Assembly (NCBI GenBank): GCA_963775015.1
Contig: CAVZHI010000006.1
Span: 1 to 64,000, forward strand
Length of the DNA stretch: 64,000 nt
Direction of reading: 5' to 3'
DNA from: JAEMQF01 sp963775015
Lineage (GTDB): Bacteria > Pseudomonadota > Gammaproteobacteria > Burkholderiales > Burkholderiaceae_C
The position numbers were made by a program, and so were the translations under genes. The notes below the pieces were generated by a model. It made no database searches. It worked only from the letters and a program-made list of their open reading frames with translations, and was not told where the DNA came from. Shown here in pieces: positions 34,473-43,890 of this stretch (position 1 is its first letter; each line of letters opens with the position of its first letter).

Positions 34473-35160
34473 CGCGGTGCCGCTGCACCTCACGGTGCAC
34501 TCGCTTCCGGTGCCGGACGCAGACGCCCAGCGCACCGCGTCGGGCCGGCTGCAGATGTTGCTCGTGCTGCTCGTCTGCGCGCTGCCGGTGGTCGCGTCGT
34601 ACCTCGCGTACTACGTCATCAAGCCGCAAGGCCGCAGCAACTACAGCGAACTGATCGAGCCGCAGCGCCCGATTCCAGCTGACCTCGAACTCACCGACCT
34701 GCAGGGTCGGCGGGTCGCCACAACGTCGCTGCACGGGCAGTGGTTGCTCGTCGTGATCGCCGGCGGTGCGTGCGACGCGGCATGCGATCGAATTCTCTGG
34801 CTGCAACGGCAGCTGCGCGAAGCGCTCGGCCGCGACAAGGCGCGCGTCGACAAGCTCTGGTTGATCCACGACGGAGCCACGCCGTCTGCAAAAACGCTCG
34901 ACGCCGTGCGCAGCGCCGAAGCGGCGAGCGTGCTGCGGGTAACGCCCGAGGCGCTGTTCAAGTGGCTGCACGCGACGCCGGGCGTGGCGCCGCAGACGCA
35001 GCTTTACATCGTCGACCCGATGGGGAATTGGATGATGCGCTCGCCGCCGAACCCGGACCCGGCGAAGCTCAAACGCGACGTCGAGAAGCTGTTGCGCGCC
35101 TCTGCCGGCTGGGACCAGCCAGGGCGCGAACCGGGCCGCGGCGCCCCGCCTGGCCGATGA
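34432..35160 (+). CDS. Thioredoxin-fold, Sco-like membrane protein
   Basis: A 242-residue protein. One N-terminal helix (LQMLLVLLVCALPVVASYLAYYV) anchors a periplasmic domain with LELTDLQGRRVATTSLHGQWLLVVIAGGACDAACDRILWLQRQLREALG, that is a CxxxC pair (Cys114, Cys118) placed as in Sco proteins. VDKLWLIHDG and QLYIVDPMGNWMMR follow. No later Sco-type histidine is obvious, so it may act in thiol reduction rather than copper delivery. It starts inside surf1 (41-base overlap) and its TGA overlaps ctaA (ATGA). Confidence 0.75.
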   Translation: MSGSNSSAPDSAADAVPLHLTVHSLPVPDADAQRTASGRLQMLLVLLVCALPVVASYLAYYVIKPQGRSNYSELIEPQRPIPADLELTDLQGRRVATTSLHGQWLLVVIAGGACDAACDRILWLQRQLREALGRDKARVDKLWLIHDGATPSAKTLDAVRSAEAASVLRVTPEALFKWLHATPGVAPQTQLYIVDPMGNWMMRSPPNPDPAKLKRDVEKLLRASAGWDQPGREPGRGAPPGR

Positions 35161-36305
35161 ACGCTGATCCGCTCGTCGACTTCACGCCGCTGCTGCGCCT
35201 GGCGCTGTTCGGGGTGGCGCTGGCAGCGCTGCCGCTGCTCTGGGTTTGGCTGCGCAACCGCGGCGCGGCGCAGAAGCAGCGCGCGCTCACCCTGCTGACC
35301 CTGTTCCTCACATTCGACCTGGTGCTCTTCGGCGCTTTCACGCGCCTCACCGACTCCGGCCTGGGTTGCCCGGACTGGCCCGGTTGTTACGGCCACGCGA
35401 GTCCGCTCGGCGCTCAGGGGCACATCGATGCGGCGCAGACGGCCATGCCGAGCGGCCCGGTGACGCAGCGCAAGGCCTGGGTCGAGATGGTGCACCGCTA
35501 CCTCGCGACGATGGTCGGCGTGCTGATCCTGGTGCTCGCGGCGGCGAGCTGGATCGCCGCGTGGCGCGCACGCAGTGTGAGCCGCATCGGGTGGCCGACC
35601 TTGACCTTGATCTGGGTCTGCGTTCAGGGAGGGTTCGGCGCGCTCACCGTGACGTGGAAACTCTACCCGGCGATCGTGACGCTGCACTTGCTCGGCGGCA
35701 TGGCCTTGCTCGCGCTGCTCGCCGCGCAGGCGCAGGCGGACGCGCCCATGCTGCCCCGTGTGTCGCCGCTGCTGCGGCGCTCCGCGTGGGGCGTGGCAGC
35801 GCTGTGCGTGGTGCAGATTGCGCTTGGGGGCTGGGTCAGCACGAACTACGCCGTGCTCGCGTGTTCTGACTTCCCGTTGTGCCAAGGCCGCTGGTGGCCC
35901 GAGATGGACTTTGCCCAAGGCTTCGTCGTCGCACGCGAGCTTGGCATGCAGGGCGACGGCAGTTACCTCTCGTTCGCTGCGCTCACCGCCATCCACTATG
36001 TGCACCGGCTCGTCGCCTATGTCCTGCTGCTGGCGCTGGTGGCATTCGCTTGGCGCCTGTTCGCGACGCGCGACGCCATGCTTCGGCGCTGGGCCGTCGC
36101 GCTCGCTGCGCTCGCGCTGTGGCAACTCGCCAGCGGCCTGAGCAACGTGCTCTTGCAGTGGCCGCTGCTCGGCGCGGTCGCGCACACGGCGGGCGCCGCT
36201 GCATTGGTGATCGTTCTCACTGCGTGGCTGCGCCAAAGCCATCTCGCACGAAGCGCTGCCGCGACGAATGGCCTTGCCCGGCCGGCGCGCGTGGCGAGTT
36301 CGTAG
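35157..36305 (+). CDS. ctaA: Heme A synthase (COX15/CtaA)
   Basis: A 382-residue polytopic membrane protein converting heme O to heme A. FGAFTRLTDSGLGCPDWPGCYGHASP is the first signature; EMVHRYLATMVGVLILVL, VTLHLLGGMALLALL and AIHYVHRLVAYVLLLALV carry the heme-ligand histidines in a twofold repeat. The loop STNYAVLACSDFPLCQGRWWPEMDF has a cysteine pair. ATG overlaps the preceding stop. Confidence 0.94.
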   Translation: MNADPLVDFTPLLRLALFGVALAALPLLWVWLRNRGAAQKQRALTLLTLFLTFDLVLFGAFTRLTDSGLGCPDWPGCYGHASPLGAQGHIDAAQTAMPSGPVTQRKAWVEMVHRYLATMVGVLILVLAAASWIAAWRARSVSRIGWPTLTLIWVCVQGGFGALTVTWKLYPAIVTLHLLGGMALLALLAAQAQADAPMLPRVSPLLRRSAWGVAALCVVQIALGGWVSTNYAVLACSDFPLCQGRWWPEMDFAQGFVVARELGMQGDGSYLSFAALTAIHYVHRLVAYVLLLALVAFAWRLFATRDAMLRRWAVALAALALWQLASGLSNVLLQWPLLGAVAHTAGAAALVIVLTAWLRQSHLARSAAATNGLARPARVASS

Positions 36306-36325
36306 AATCACGCCCTCGCGCCGCC

Positions 36326-37243
36326 ATGTCAGAAACCCTCGCCCGTCCCGCTCCCGTCGTCCGCACCGCCTTGGTGTCGCGCTGGAGTCAGTTCTACGCG
36401 TTGACAAAACCGCGCGTCGTTCAACTGATCGTCTTTTGCGCCGTGATCGGCATGCTGATGGCGGTTCCCGGCCTGCCCGACTGGCGCGTGGCGCTCGCCG
36501 CGACGCTCGGCATCTGGCTCGTTGCGGCGGCCGCGGCGGCGTTCAACTGCCTCGTCGAGCAAGGCATCGACGCGAAGATGGCGCGCACCGCGTGGCGCCC
36601 GAGCGCGAACGGCCAGTTGAGCGCTGCGCAGACGCTGATCTTCTCGATGCTGCTCGGCGGTGTCGGTTGCGCCATGCTGTACCTGGCGGTGAACGCCTTG
36701 ACGATGTGGCTCACTCTCGCCACCTTCGTCGGCTACGCCGTCATCTACACGCTGGTTCTGAAGCCGCTGACGCCGCAGAACATCGTGATCGGCGGCGCGT
36801 CGGGCGCGATGCCGCCGGTGCTCGGCTGGGCGGCGATTCGCGGCGAGGTCGGGCCCGAGGCACTGATCATGTGCCTCATCATCTTTCTCTGGACGCCGCC
36901 GCATTTCTGGGCGCTCGCCCTGTACCGAACCGAGGACTATCGGCGCTCCGGGTTGCCGATGCTGCCCGTCACACATGGCTCGGAGTTCACGCGCCTGCAC
37001 GTGCTGCTCTACACCCTGGTGCTGTTCGCCGCGACGCTGCTGCCTTTCGTCTCGGGGATGAGCGGAGCGATCTACCTCACCTGCGCGATCGCCCTCGGCC
37101 TCGCGTTCACCGGCTACGCCTGGCGGCTTTGGCGCCATTACTCCGACGCGCTGGCGCGCAAGACGTTCCGCTTCTCGATCCTGCACTTGTCGCTGCTCTT
37201 TGCCGCGCTCCTGGTCGACCACTACCTTGCGCCGCTGCTGTAG
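36326..37243 (+). CDS. ctaB: Protoheme IX farnesyltransferase (heme O synthase)
   Basis: A 305-residue UbiA-superfamily prenyltransferase making heme O. YALTKPRVVQLIVFCAVIGMLMA begins the conserved part; AAAFNCLVEQGIDAKMARTAWRPSANGQLSA is the first Asp-rich variant, and GEVGPEALIMCLIIFLWTPPHFWALALYRTEDYRRSGLPMLPVTHG the second. ATG at 36326 is 20 bases after ctaA. TAGAAT at 36303 could be a weak internal -10. Confidence 0.95.
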   Translation: MSETLARPAPVVRTALVSRWSQFYALTKPRVVQLIVFCAVIGMLMAVPGLPDWRVALAATLGIWLVAAAAAAFNCLVEQGIDAKMARTAWRPSANGQLSAAQTLIFSMLLGGVGCAMLYLAVNALTMWLTLATFVGYAVIYTLVLKPLTPQNIVIGGASGAMPPVLGWAAIRGEVGPEALIMCLIIFLWTPPHFWALALYRTEDYRRSGLPMLPVTHGSEFTRLHVLLYTLVLFAATLLPFVSGMSGAIYLTCAIALGLAFTGYAWRLWRHYSDALARKTFRFSILHLSLLFAALLVDHYLAPLL

Positions 37244-37255
37244 AGGGCTCCTGCC

Positions 37256-37858
37256 ATGAGAATTTTGCGTCGCGCGATCGTCATCGGTGCGTGCGTTGCG
37301 CTGCTCGGCTGCGACAAGCTCGGCCCGACCCCGGCCAAACCGACGTTCAAGGGAATCGACATCACCGGTGCCGAGTACGCGCGCACCCTCGCGTTGACCG
37401 ATCAGCACGGCAAGGCGCGAACCCTGGAAGACTTCAAGGGCAAGGTGAGCGTCGTGTTCTTCGGCTACACGCAATGCCCTGATGTGTGCCCGGCCACCAT
37501 GGCCGAACTCGCGCAGATCAAGAAGTCCCTGGGCAAGGACGGCGAGCGCCTGCAGGGCATCTTCGTCACGCTGGACCCGAAGCGCGATACGCCCGAGGTG
37601 CTGAAGGCCTACATGGGCAACTTCGACCCGAGTTTTGTCGCGCTCTCCGGCAGCACCGAGCAGATCAAGGCCGCGGCGCAGGAGTTCAAGGTGTTCTTCG
37701 CGATCTCACCAGGCAAGACCGAAACCAGCTACACCGTCGATCACACCGCCGGCTCGTTCGTTTTCGACGCGCGCGGCAAGGTGCGGCTCTTCGTGCGCTA
37801 CGGCGGCGCTGCGGACGCGCTCGCGGCAGATCTGAAGTTGCTGCTGGCGCAGAACTGA
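37256..37858 (+). CDS. SCO family copper chaperone, lipoprotein
   Basis: A 200-residue protein. The lipobox ALLGC places Cys19 as the lipid-anchored residue. The thioredoxin-like domain has FFGYTQCPDVCPATMAEL (CxxxC at Cys74/Cys78) and the copper histidine in SYTVDHTAGSFVFD. It delivers copper to CuA of CoxB. It is last of the cox genes. Its final codons and stop fall in the first copy of a 108-bp tandem repeat, so its C-terminus may have been trimmed or extended by repeat growth. Confidence 0.93.
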   Translation: MRILRRAIVIGACVALLGCDKLGPTPAKPTFKGIDITGAEYARTLALTDQHGKARTLEDFKGKVSVVFFGYTQCPDVCPATMAELAQIKKSLGKDGERLQGIFVTLDPKRDTPEVLKAYMGNFDPSFVALSGSTEQIKAAAQEFKVFFAISPGKTETSYTVDHTAGSFVFDARGKVRLFVRYGGAADALAADLKLLLAQN

Positions 37859-38271
37859 ACTCACCACCGCTGCTGTCATCCCGGCGAAAGCCGGGATCCA
37901 TTGCGGCACGTGGATACCGGCTTTCGCCGGTATGACATCTCTGGCTACTTTGCGACGTAGAACTGAACTCACCACCGCTGCTGTCATCCCGGCGAAAGCC
38001 GGGATCCATTGCGGCACGTGGATACCGGCTTTCGCCGGTATGACGTCTCTGGCTACTTCGCGACGTAGAACTGAACTCACCACCGCTGCTGTCATCCCGG
38101 CGAAAGCCGGGATCCATTGCGGCACGTGGTACCGGCTTTCGCCGGTATGACATCTCTGGCTACTTTGCGACGTAGAACTGAACTCACCACCGCTGCTGTC
38201 ATCCCGGCGAAAGCCGGGATCCATTGCGGCACGTGGATACCGGCTTGCGCCAGGCTTTCGCGGGTATAACG
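37853..38271. repeat. Tandem array, about 3.9 copies of a 108-bp unit
   Basis: Units start at 37853, 37961, 38069 and 38176 (periods 108, 108, 107). Each unit carries AACTGAACTCACCACCGCTG, one copy of the palindrome CCCGGCGAAAGCCGGG, the spacer TTGCGGCACGTGG, an inverted variant ACCGGCTTTCGCCGGT and CATCTCTGGCTAC. The third unit lacks one base; the last ends in a rearranged palindrome (TTGCGCCAGGCTTTCGCGGG). The array fills the whole gap between sco and rpoH, whose stop codon begins at its edge. Unit identity is near complete, so growth is recent. Confidence 0.95.
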
Positions 38272-39195
<924 letters not shown>

Positions 39196-39237
39196 GGGGG
39201 CGTCAGAGACGCGGATCCTGATTAGGTTCCGAAAAGT

Positions 39238-39264
39238 TTAGCACTCGACCGTCGAGAGTGCTGA
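39238..39264 (-). promoter_or_regulatory. CIRCE operator (HrcA site) upstream of rpoH
   Basis: TTAGCACTC-N9-GAGTGCTGA, a match to the CIRCE consensus TTAGCACTC-N9-GAGTGCTAA in 17 of 18 conserved positions. It lies 43 bases before the rpoH ATG, where it would cover the promoter. HrcA bound here would hold rpoH down until heat releases it. Confidence 0.85.
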
Positions 39265-39336
39265 CACGCGTTTCGCTGAGATCTTCGGGAGCGTTGAATT
39301 CTTCACCTCGTCTGGTCAGTCGCTATGCATCCAAAT

Positions 39337-39354
39337 AACACTGATGACAGTGTT
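39337..39354 (-). terminator. Hairpin after ychF
   Basis: AACACTG-ATGA-CAGTGTT, perfect 7-bp stem. Read leftward it is followed by ATTT only, so it is a weak terminator for ychF or an operator-like palindrome in the rpoH leader region. Confidence 0.4.
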
Positions 39355-39369
39355 CGCTCACATACACGT

Positions 39370-40464
39370 TCAAACATTGAACAGGAAGTTGAGCACGTCG
39401 CCGTCCTTGACGACGTACTCCTTGCCTTCGGCGCGCATCTTGCCCGCGTCCTTCGAGCCTTGTTCGCCTTTGTAGGCGAGGAAGTCGTCATAGGCGATCG
39501 TCTGGGCGCGAATGAAGCCGCGCTCGAAATCGGTGTGGATCACGCCTGCCGCCTGCGGCGCGGTGTCGCCGACGTGGATCGTCCAGGCGCGCACCTCCTT
39601 GACCCCGGCAGTGAAGTAGGTCTGCAAGCCGAGCAGCTTGAACGCGGCACGGATCAGGCGCGGGAGGCCGGCTTCCGTTTGCCCCATTTCCTGGAGGAAC
39701 ATGAGCCGGTCCTCTTCATCCATGTCGGCGAGCTCAGCTTCCGTCTTGGCGCAGATCGCGACCACCGGAGCGCGCTGCGCGTCGGCGTAGACCTTCAGCT
39801 TGTCGAGCAGCGGGTTGCCTTCGAACCCGCGCTCGTCGACGTTGGCGACGAACATCGCCGGCTTGGCGGTGATCAGGCACAGGGGCTTGAGGACCACGAG
39901 CTCTTCCTTGCTGAAGGCGATGCCGCGCACCGGCTTCGCTTCGTCGAGCGCCTTCTGGCACTTGAGCAGCACGTCGACGAGGCGTTGCGCTTCCTTGTCG
40001 TTGCCGGCTTTCGCCACTTTCGTGTAGCGCGTCAGACTCTTCTCGACCGTCGCCAGGTCGGCCAGGCAGAGTTCGGTCTGGATCACTTCGATGTCGGAGA
40101 TGGGGTCGACCTTGCCGGCGACGTGGATCACGTTCTCGTCTTCGAAACAGCGCACGACGTTGACGATCGCGTCGGTTTCGCGAATGTGGGCGAGGAACTG
40201 GTTCCCGAGGCCCTCGCCCTTGGACGCACCGGCGACCAACCCGGCAATGTCGACGAACTCGACGATCGCCGGAACGATGCGCTCCGGTTTGACGATCGCC
40301 GCCAGTTTCGCCAGCCGCGGATCGGGCAGTTCGACGACGCCCACGTTCGGTTCGATGGTGCAGAACGGATAGTTCTCCGCGGCGATCCCCGCCTTCGTCA
40401 AGGCATTGAAGAGGGTGGACTTGCCGACGTTGGGCAGGCCCACGATGCCGCATTTGAGGCTCAT
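39370..40464 (-). CDS. ychF: Redox-regulated ATPase/GTPase YchF
   Basis: A 364-residue Obg-family protein. MSLKCGIVGLPNVGKSTLFNALTKAGIAAENYPFCTIEPNVGVV is the G1-G2 start, VDIAGLVAGASKGEGLGNQFLAHIRE the G3 region, and the C-terminal TGS-like part ends KDGDVLNFLFNV. YchF binds ATP better than GTP and works on ribosomes and stress control. Length matches the family (363). Confidence 0.96.
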   Translation of the reverse strand: MSLKCGIVGLPNVGKSTLFNALTKAGIAAENYPFCTIEPNVGVVELPDPRLAKLAAIVKPERIVPAIVEFVDIAGLVAGASKGEGLGNQFLAHIRETDAIVNVVRCFEDENVIHVAGKVDPISDIEVIQTELCLADLATVEKSLTRYTKVAKAGNDKEAQRLVDVLLKCQKALDEAKPVRGIAFSKEELVVLKPLCLITAKPAMFVANVDERGFEGNPLLDKLKVYADAQRAPVVAICAKTEAELADMDEEDRLMFLQEMGQTEAGLPRLIRAAFKLLGLQTYFTAGVKEVRAWTIHVGDTAPQAAGVIHTDFERGFIRAQTIAYDDFLAYKGEQGSKDAGKMRAEGKEYVVKDGDVLNFLFNV

Positions 40465-40498
40465 GTGAAGGCTTTCGGGGAGGCTGGGGGAGAGGGGG

Positions 40499-41374
40499 CT
40501 ACTCGTCGAACCGATAGCTGGCCTGAGCTCGCGCGCCTACGGTGACGCGGCGCTCGATGCCTTCGACGATCACCGCGTTCATGCCGAACGTCAGCGCGCC
40601 GTCCAGCCGTGCGTCGGCACGGTAGGTGGCGAGAGCGTCCGCGACGGCGTGGCCCTGAACCGCGGTCACCGGGTCGACGTCGGGAATCGTGCAGCGCCCG
40701 CAGGGCTTCACCAGTTTCACGCGGATAACGCCGTCCGGGCCTTCGAGGGCGATTTCATCCAGATGGTCTTCGCCGTGGGCGTCCAGGCCGCTGAACACCA
40801 GGTTCGGCCGGAAGCGCTGCATCGTGACCGGGTCGTGCCCCTGCAAGGCCAGGCGCCGATTCAGTTCACTGAGCGATGCGCTCGAGACGACGAGCAAGGG
40901 GAATCCGTCGCTGAACGCGTTCTCGGCCTCGATCGCGCCGGTCCAGCGCCGGCTCGCGAGGCGCCGCTGCTCGGGGTCGAAGCGCACCAGGCGCAAGCGC
41001 TGGCCCAGAAAGTCGCTGAACCACTGCGATGCGAGGTTGCCCATGTCGTACGCGGCGACTTCATCGTCCCACACCCGAACCCGGGTCTTTTGTTCAACGC
41101 TATCGAGCGAGACGTGCAGCGCAAGCATTCCGGGCGCACGCAGCGCCAGATCGTTGCGACCGAGCTTCAGCTGAACCAGCGCCAGCCGGGGCAATTCGCG
41201 CTGCGTGACGAACTCATTGCCCTCGTCGACGAGCATCCAGGCGCGGTCGAATTCGAGGCCGGTTTCGATGAGCAGCGCGTCGGCCGGCGCGACGCCGGGG
41301 CACGACTTGATCGGATAGACGTGCAACGAATCGAGGCGCAACTCGATGTTCGAGGGGGCATCGACGGCGCTCAC
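40499..41374 (-). CDS. MOSC-domain protein
   Basis: A 291-residue protein with the MOSC N-terminal beta-barrel region (LRLDSLHVYPIKSCPGVAPADALLIETGLEFDRAWMLVDE) and the MOSC domain (FRPNLVFSGLDAHGEDHLDEI, VKLVKPCGRCTIPDVDP, ALTFGMNAVI). The cysteine in KPCGRC is the expected sulfur or molybdenum-cofactor residue. GTG at 41374 is chosen because it overlaps the asmA stop (GTGA); further in-frame upstream codons are asmA sequence in another frame. It probably acts in molybdenum-cofactor-linked sulfur or N-hydroxyl reduction. Confidence 0.88.
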   Translation of the reverse strand: MSAVDAPSNIELRLDSLHVYPIKSCPGVAPADALLIETGLEFDRAWMLVDEGNEFVTQRELPRLALVQLKLGRNDLALRAPGMLALHVSLDSVEQKTRVRVWDDEVAAYDMGNLASQWFSDFLGQRLRLVRFDPEQRRLASRRWTGAIEAENAFSDGFPLLVVSSASLSELNRRLALQGHDPVTMQRFRPNLVFSGLDAHGEDHLDEIALEGPDGVIRVKLVKPCGRCTIPDVDPVTAVQGHAVADALATYRADARLDGALTFGMNAVIVEGIERRVTVGARAQASYRFDE

Positions 41375-43800
41375 TTGAACAACCCTTTCAACTTGTCTTT
41401 CACCTTGTCTTGCGCCTTGTCCTTGAGTTGTTGTGCCGGCGCGGGGGCCGACGCTGAACCTGCGGCGCCCAGCCCCAGCTTGTCCTTGAGCTTTGCCGTC
41501 GCCTGGTTCTTCAGCGCACCGGCGGCGACCGCCGACCACTGGATGTTCCAGTCGACGGCTTCCAACGGCCCGCTCAGCTTGACCGGAATCGTCAACCCCT
41601 TCAGCACCGCGAGGTCGGCGCCGTCCTGGCCTTTGGACGTGTCGGTGACGGTGGCGCGCGCCGTGTAGTCGATGCGACCCTTGCCGACGTCGACGAGGCC
41701 GTCGCCGCCGACGCGGACGTAAGGGCTCTTCAGGTCGAGGTCGGTGCTGCGTGCGACGCCGGAGTCGATCTGAAAACTCGCGCTCATCTCGCTGAAGTCG
41801 GTCTTCTCCGTCTGGCTCGCGCGCTCGCCTGGTCCTTGCTCGTCGACAACGCCGCCTTCGCCTGTGCGCAGGCTCTTCGCCAGGTTGAAGCCCTTGATGG
41901 CGCCGTCGCGCAGTTGCAGTGCCGCGCTGCCGTGCAGGCGCGCCTTCATCTCCGAAACGCTGCGCCCGGCGCTGTCGATGTCGGCGACGACGCGCCCTTT
42001 GCCTTCGAGGATGTCCTTGTCGGCGACGTCTTTCAGGAGCCGGTTCACGTCGACGCCGCTCGCCGTGGCCTTGACGGCGACGCGGCTCGCGCGCGCGTCG
42101 GCGAGCGCTGTCGCGTCGAGCAGACCACCCCAGGTCTTGCCTTGCAGCGCCGTCACGCGCAGCATGCCGTTGTCCAGCGTGGCGTCGAACACGAGGTCGG
42201 CAACCCGATACTGGCGCAAAGCGACGCTGCCGGCGCGCAGCGCAAAGCTGCCGTTCACGCTGCGCAGCGCCGACAAATCGACGGGCGCATCGGGGCTGCT
42301 CGCCGCTGCGCCGCTGGGCGCAGACGCCGCGGCGCTGCTCGGGGCCGGCAGAACCGCGTTCAAGTCGAGCGCGTCGAAGCGCGCGCTCGCCTTGATGTTC
42401 GGCGTCGTCCCGGAAAGGTTGGCCGTGCCTTCGCTGCGAAACGGGCTCGAATTGAGTTGCCCCGTCAAGTCCCAGCGCGCACTTTGTGCCGAGGCGCCCG
42501 CCTGGCCTTTCAACGTGAGCACGAGCGGCTTGAGCGCGGGATCTTCGAGCTTCAAATCGAGCCCGAGTTTGTCGAGCGCGAGCGCTTGCTTGTCGGTTTG
42601 CAGAACCAAATCGGCACGCAGCGTCGCCGCCAGCTTGCGCGCCGCCCCGTTGCTCGCCACGCGCGCTTCGAACGCCGGGATGCGGAGTAGGTCGAAGCTG
42701 CCGGCCGGCGCGCCGCTGCTGAACTTGGCCTCGAGCGGCAACTCGCCGCCCAAGCTGAATTGGCCGCTGAGCGGGCTGCCTTTGAGCGTTGCGCCACTCA
42801 CGTCGAGTTCGGGCCAGTCCAGCGCCAGCGTCAGCGGCTTGCCCGCCTGGGTCCCGGCGACGCGCAACTTCAACTGATTCACCGCGATGCGTTTGGCCGA
42901 TCCGTCGTGCGTGAATCGGGCAATCTCCAGCGTGCTGTCGCTCAGCTTGATCGCGCCGGCGTTCGCACTCACGCGCACCGCCAGGGACTTCGCGTCGATC
43001 GCGCCCTTCGCGCCGTCGAACGACAACTCGCCTTTCACGCTCGCGTCGATGCTGCTCGCGCCGGGAACGTCGCCCTTGAAGCCGAGGTCCATATCGGCCA
43101 ACCCAACCGACCCCGTTTCCAGATCGGGCGTGAGCTTGAACGCGCCGCGCAGTTCGCCGCGCAGCGCCGGGGACTTCAGGCCCAGTTGAACGATCAGCTT
43201 GACGGGCGTCGTGACGCGGCTCGCGATGCGGCCGGTGCTCAACTCCTTCAGCACCACCTCGCCGTCGATCGCGGCGACGTCGTCCTTGATGCGCGCGCGA
43301 ACGTCGGTCAGCAGGATGCTGCTCACGTCGAGCGCGATCGGCTGCGACGCTTGCGCCGGTGCGCTCGCCGCCGTGGCTGGCGCCTGTGCGGCCGCGCCGG
43401 CAGGCGGCGCGAGGTCGTCGAAATTGCGCTTGCCTTTCGCGTCGCGCAGCACGGTGACCCGAACTCCCTTGGCGCGGACGCGGTCGATCGAGACCCGCCC
43501 GCGCAGCAGCGGAATCACCTCCACCGCCAGGTCGGCTTCGTCGAGCGCAGCGAATTCATCGGGCTTGCCCGCTTCGCTGAGCGTGATTCGCGACATACGC
43601 AACTCGAGGCGCGGGAACAGCCCGAGCTTGATCGGCCCGTCGATCACCAGCGTGCGCTGGCGGTTGTTCTTCATCCAATCGACCGCCAGGCTCTTGTACT
43701 GGTCCGGGTTGAAGGTCATGACGAGCCAGACCGCCAGCGCCACCAGGACGGCAGCGAGCGCTGCAACGACGTAGAAAACTCGGCGAACCCAGACGGCCAT
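41371..43800 (-). CDS. AsmA-family envelope protein
   Basis: An 809-residue protein. One N-terminal helix (VFYVVAALAAVLVALAVWLVM) is followed by the AsmA start FNPDQYKSLAVDWMKNNRQRTLVIDGPIKLGLFPRLELRM and a long periplasmic beta-rich region. The C-terminal AsmA domain has LHGSAALQLRDGAIKGFNLAKSLR. The last 40 residues are basic and lysine-rich. Such proteins resemble bridge-like lipid-transfer proteins between membranes. ATG at 43800 (MAVWVRRVF) is preferred to one 22 codons upstream. It is divergent from the UbiH gene. Confidence 0.88.
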   Translation of the reverse strand: MAVWVRRVFYVVAALAAVLVALAVWLVMTFNPDQYKSLAVDWMKNNRQRTLVIDGPIKLGLFPRLELRMSRITLSEAGKPDEFAALDEADLAVEVIPLLRGRVSIDRVRAKGVRVTVLRDAKGKRNFDDLAPPAGAAAQAPATAASAPAQASQPIALDVSSILLTDVRARIKDDVAAIDGEVVLKELSTGRIASRVTTPVKLIVQLGLKSPALRGELRGAFKLTPDLETGSVGLADMDLGFKGDVPGASSIDASVKGELSFDGAKGAIDAKSLAVRVSANAGAIKLSDSTLEIARFTHDGSAKRIAVNQLKLRVAGTQAGKPLTLALDWPELDVSGATLKGSPLSGQFSLGGELPLEAKFSSGAPAGSFDLLRIPAFEARVASNGAARKLAATLRADLVLQTDKQALALDKLGLDLKLEDPALKPLVLTLKGQAGASAQSARWDLTGQLNSSPFRSEGTANLSGTTPNIKASARFDALDLNAVLPAPSSAAASAPSGAAASSPDAPVDLSALRSVNGSFALRAGSVALRQYRVADLVFDATLDNGMLRVTALQGKTWGGLLDATALADARASRVAVKATASGVDVNRLLKDVADKDILEGKGRVVADIDSAGRSVSEMKARLHGSAALQLRDGAIKGFNLAKSLRTGEGGVVDEQGPGERASQTEKTDFSEMSASFQIDSGVARSTDLDLKSPYVRVGGDGLVDVGKGRIDYTARATVTDTSKGQDGADLAVLKGLTIPVKLSGPLEAVDWNIQWSAVAAGALKNQATAKLKDKLGLGAAGSASAPAPAQQLKDKAQDKVKDKLKGLFK

Positions 43801-43890
43801 CGTGACTTTGGACTGCAAAACGGGGAGGAACCGGATTGTGCCTGCGGCCGTGACGGCGCCGTTCAAGGGCGCTCTTTACAATGAATCGAG

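Noticed and set aside
37853..38271. CRISPR array
   Set aside because: Units are identical throughout with no variable spacers, and no cas genes are present; it is a tandem repeat.
37853..38271. Integrative attachment site
   Set aside because: No integrase or tRNA is nearby; the array is explained by palindromic repeat expansion.
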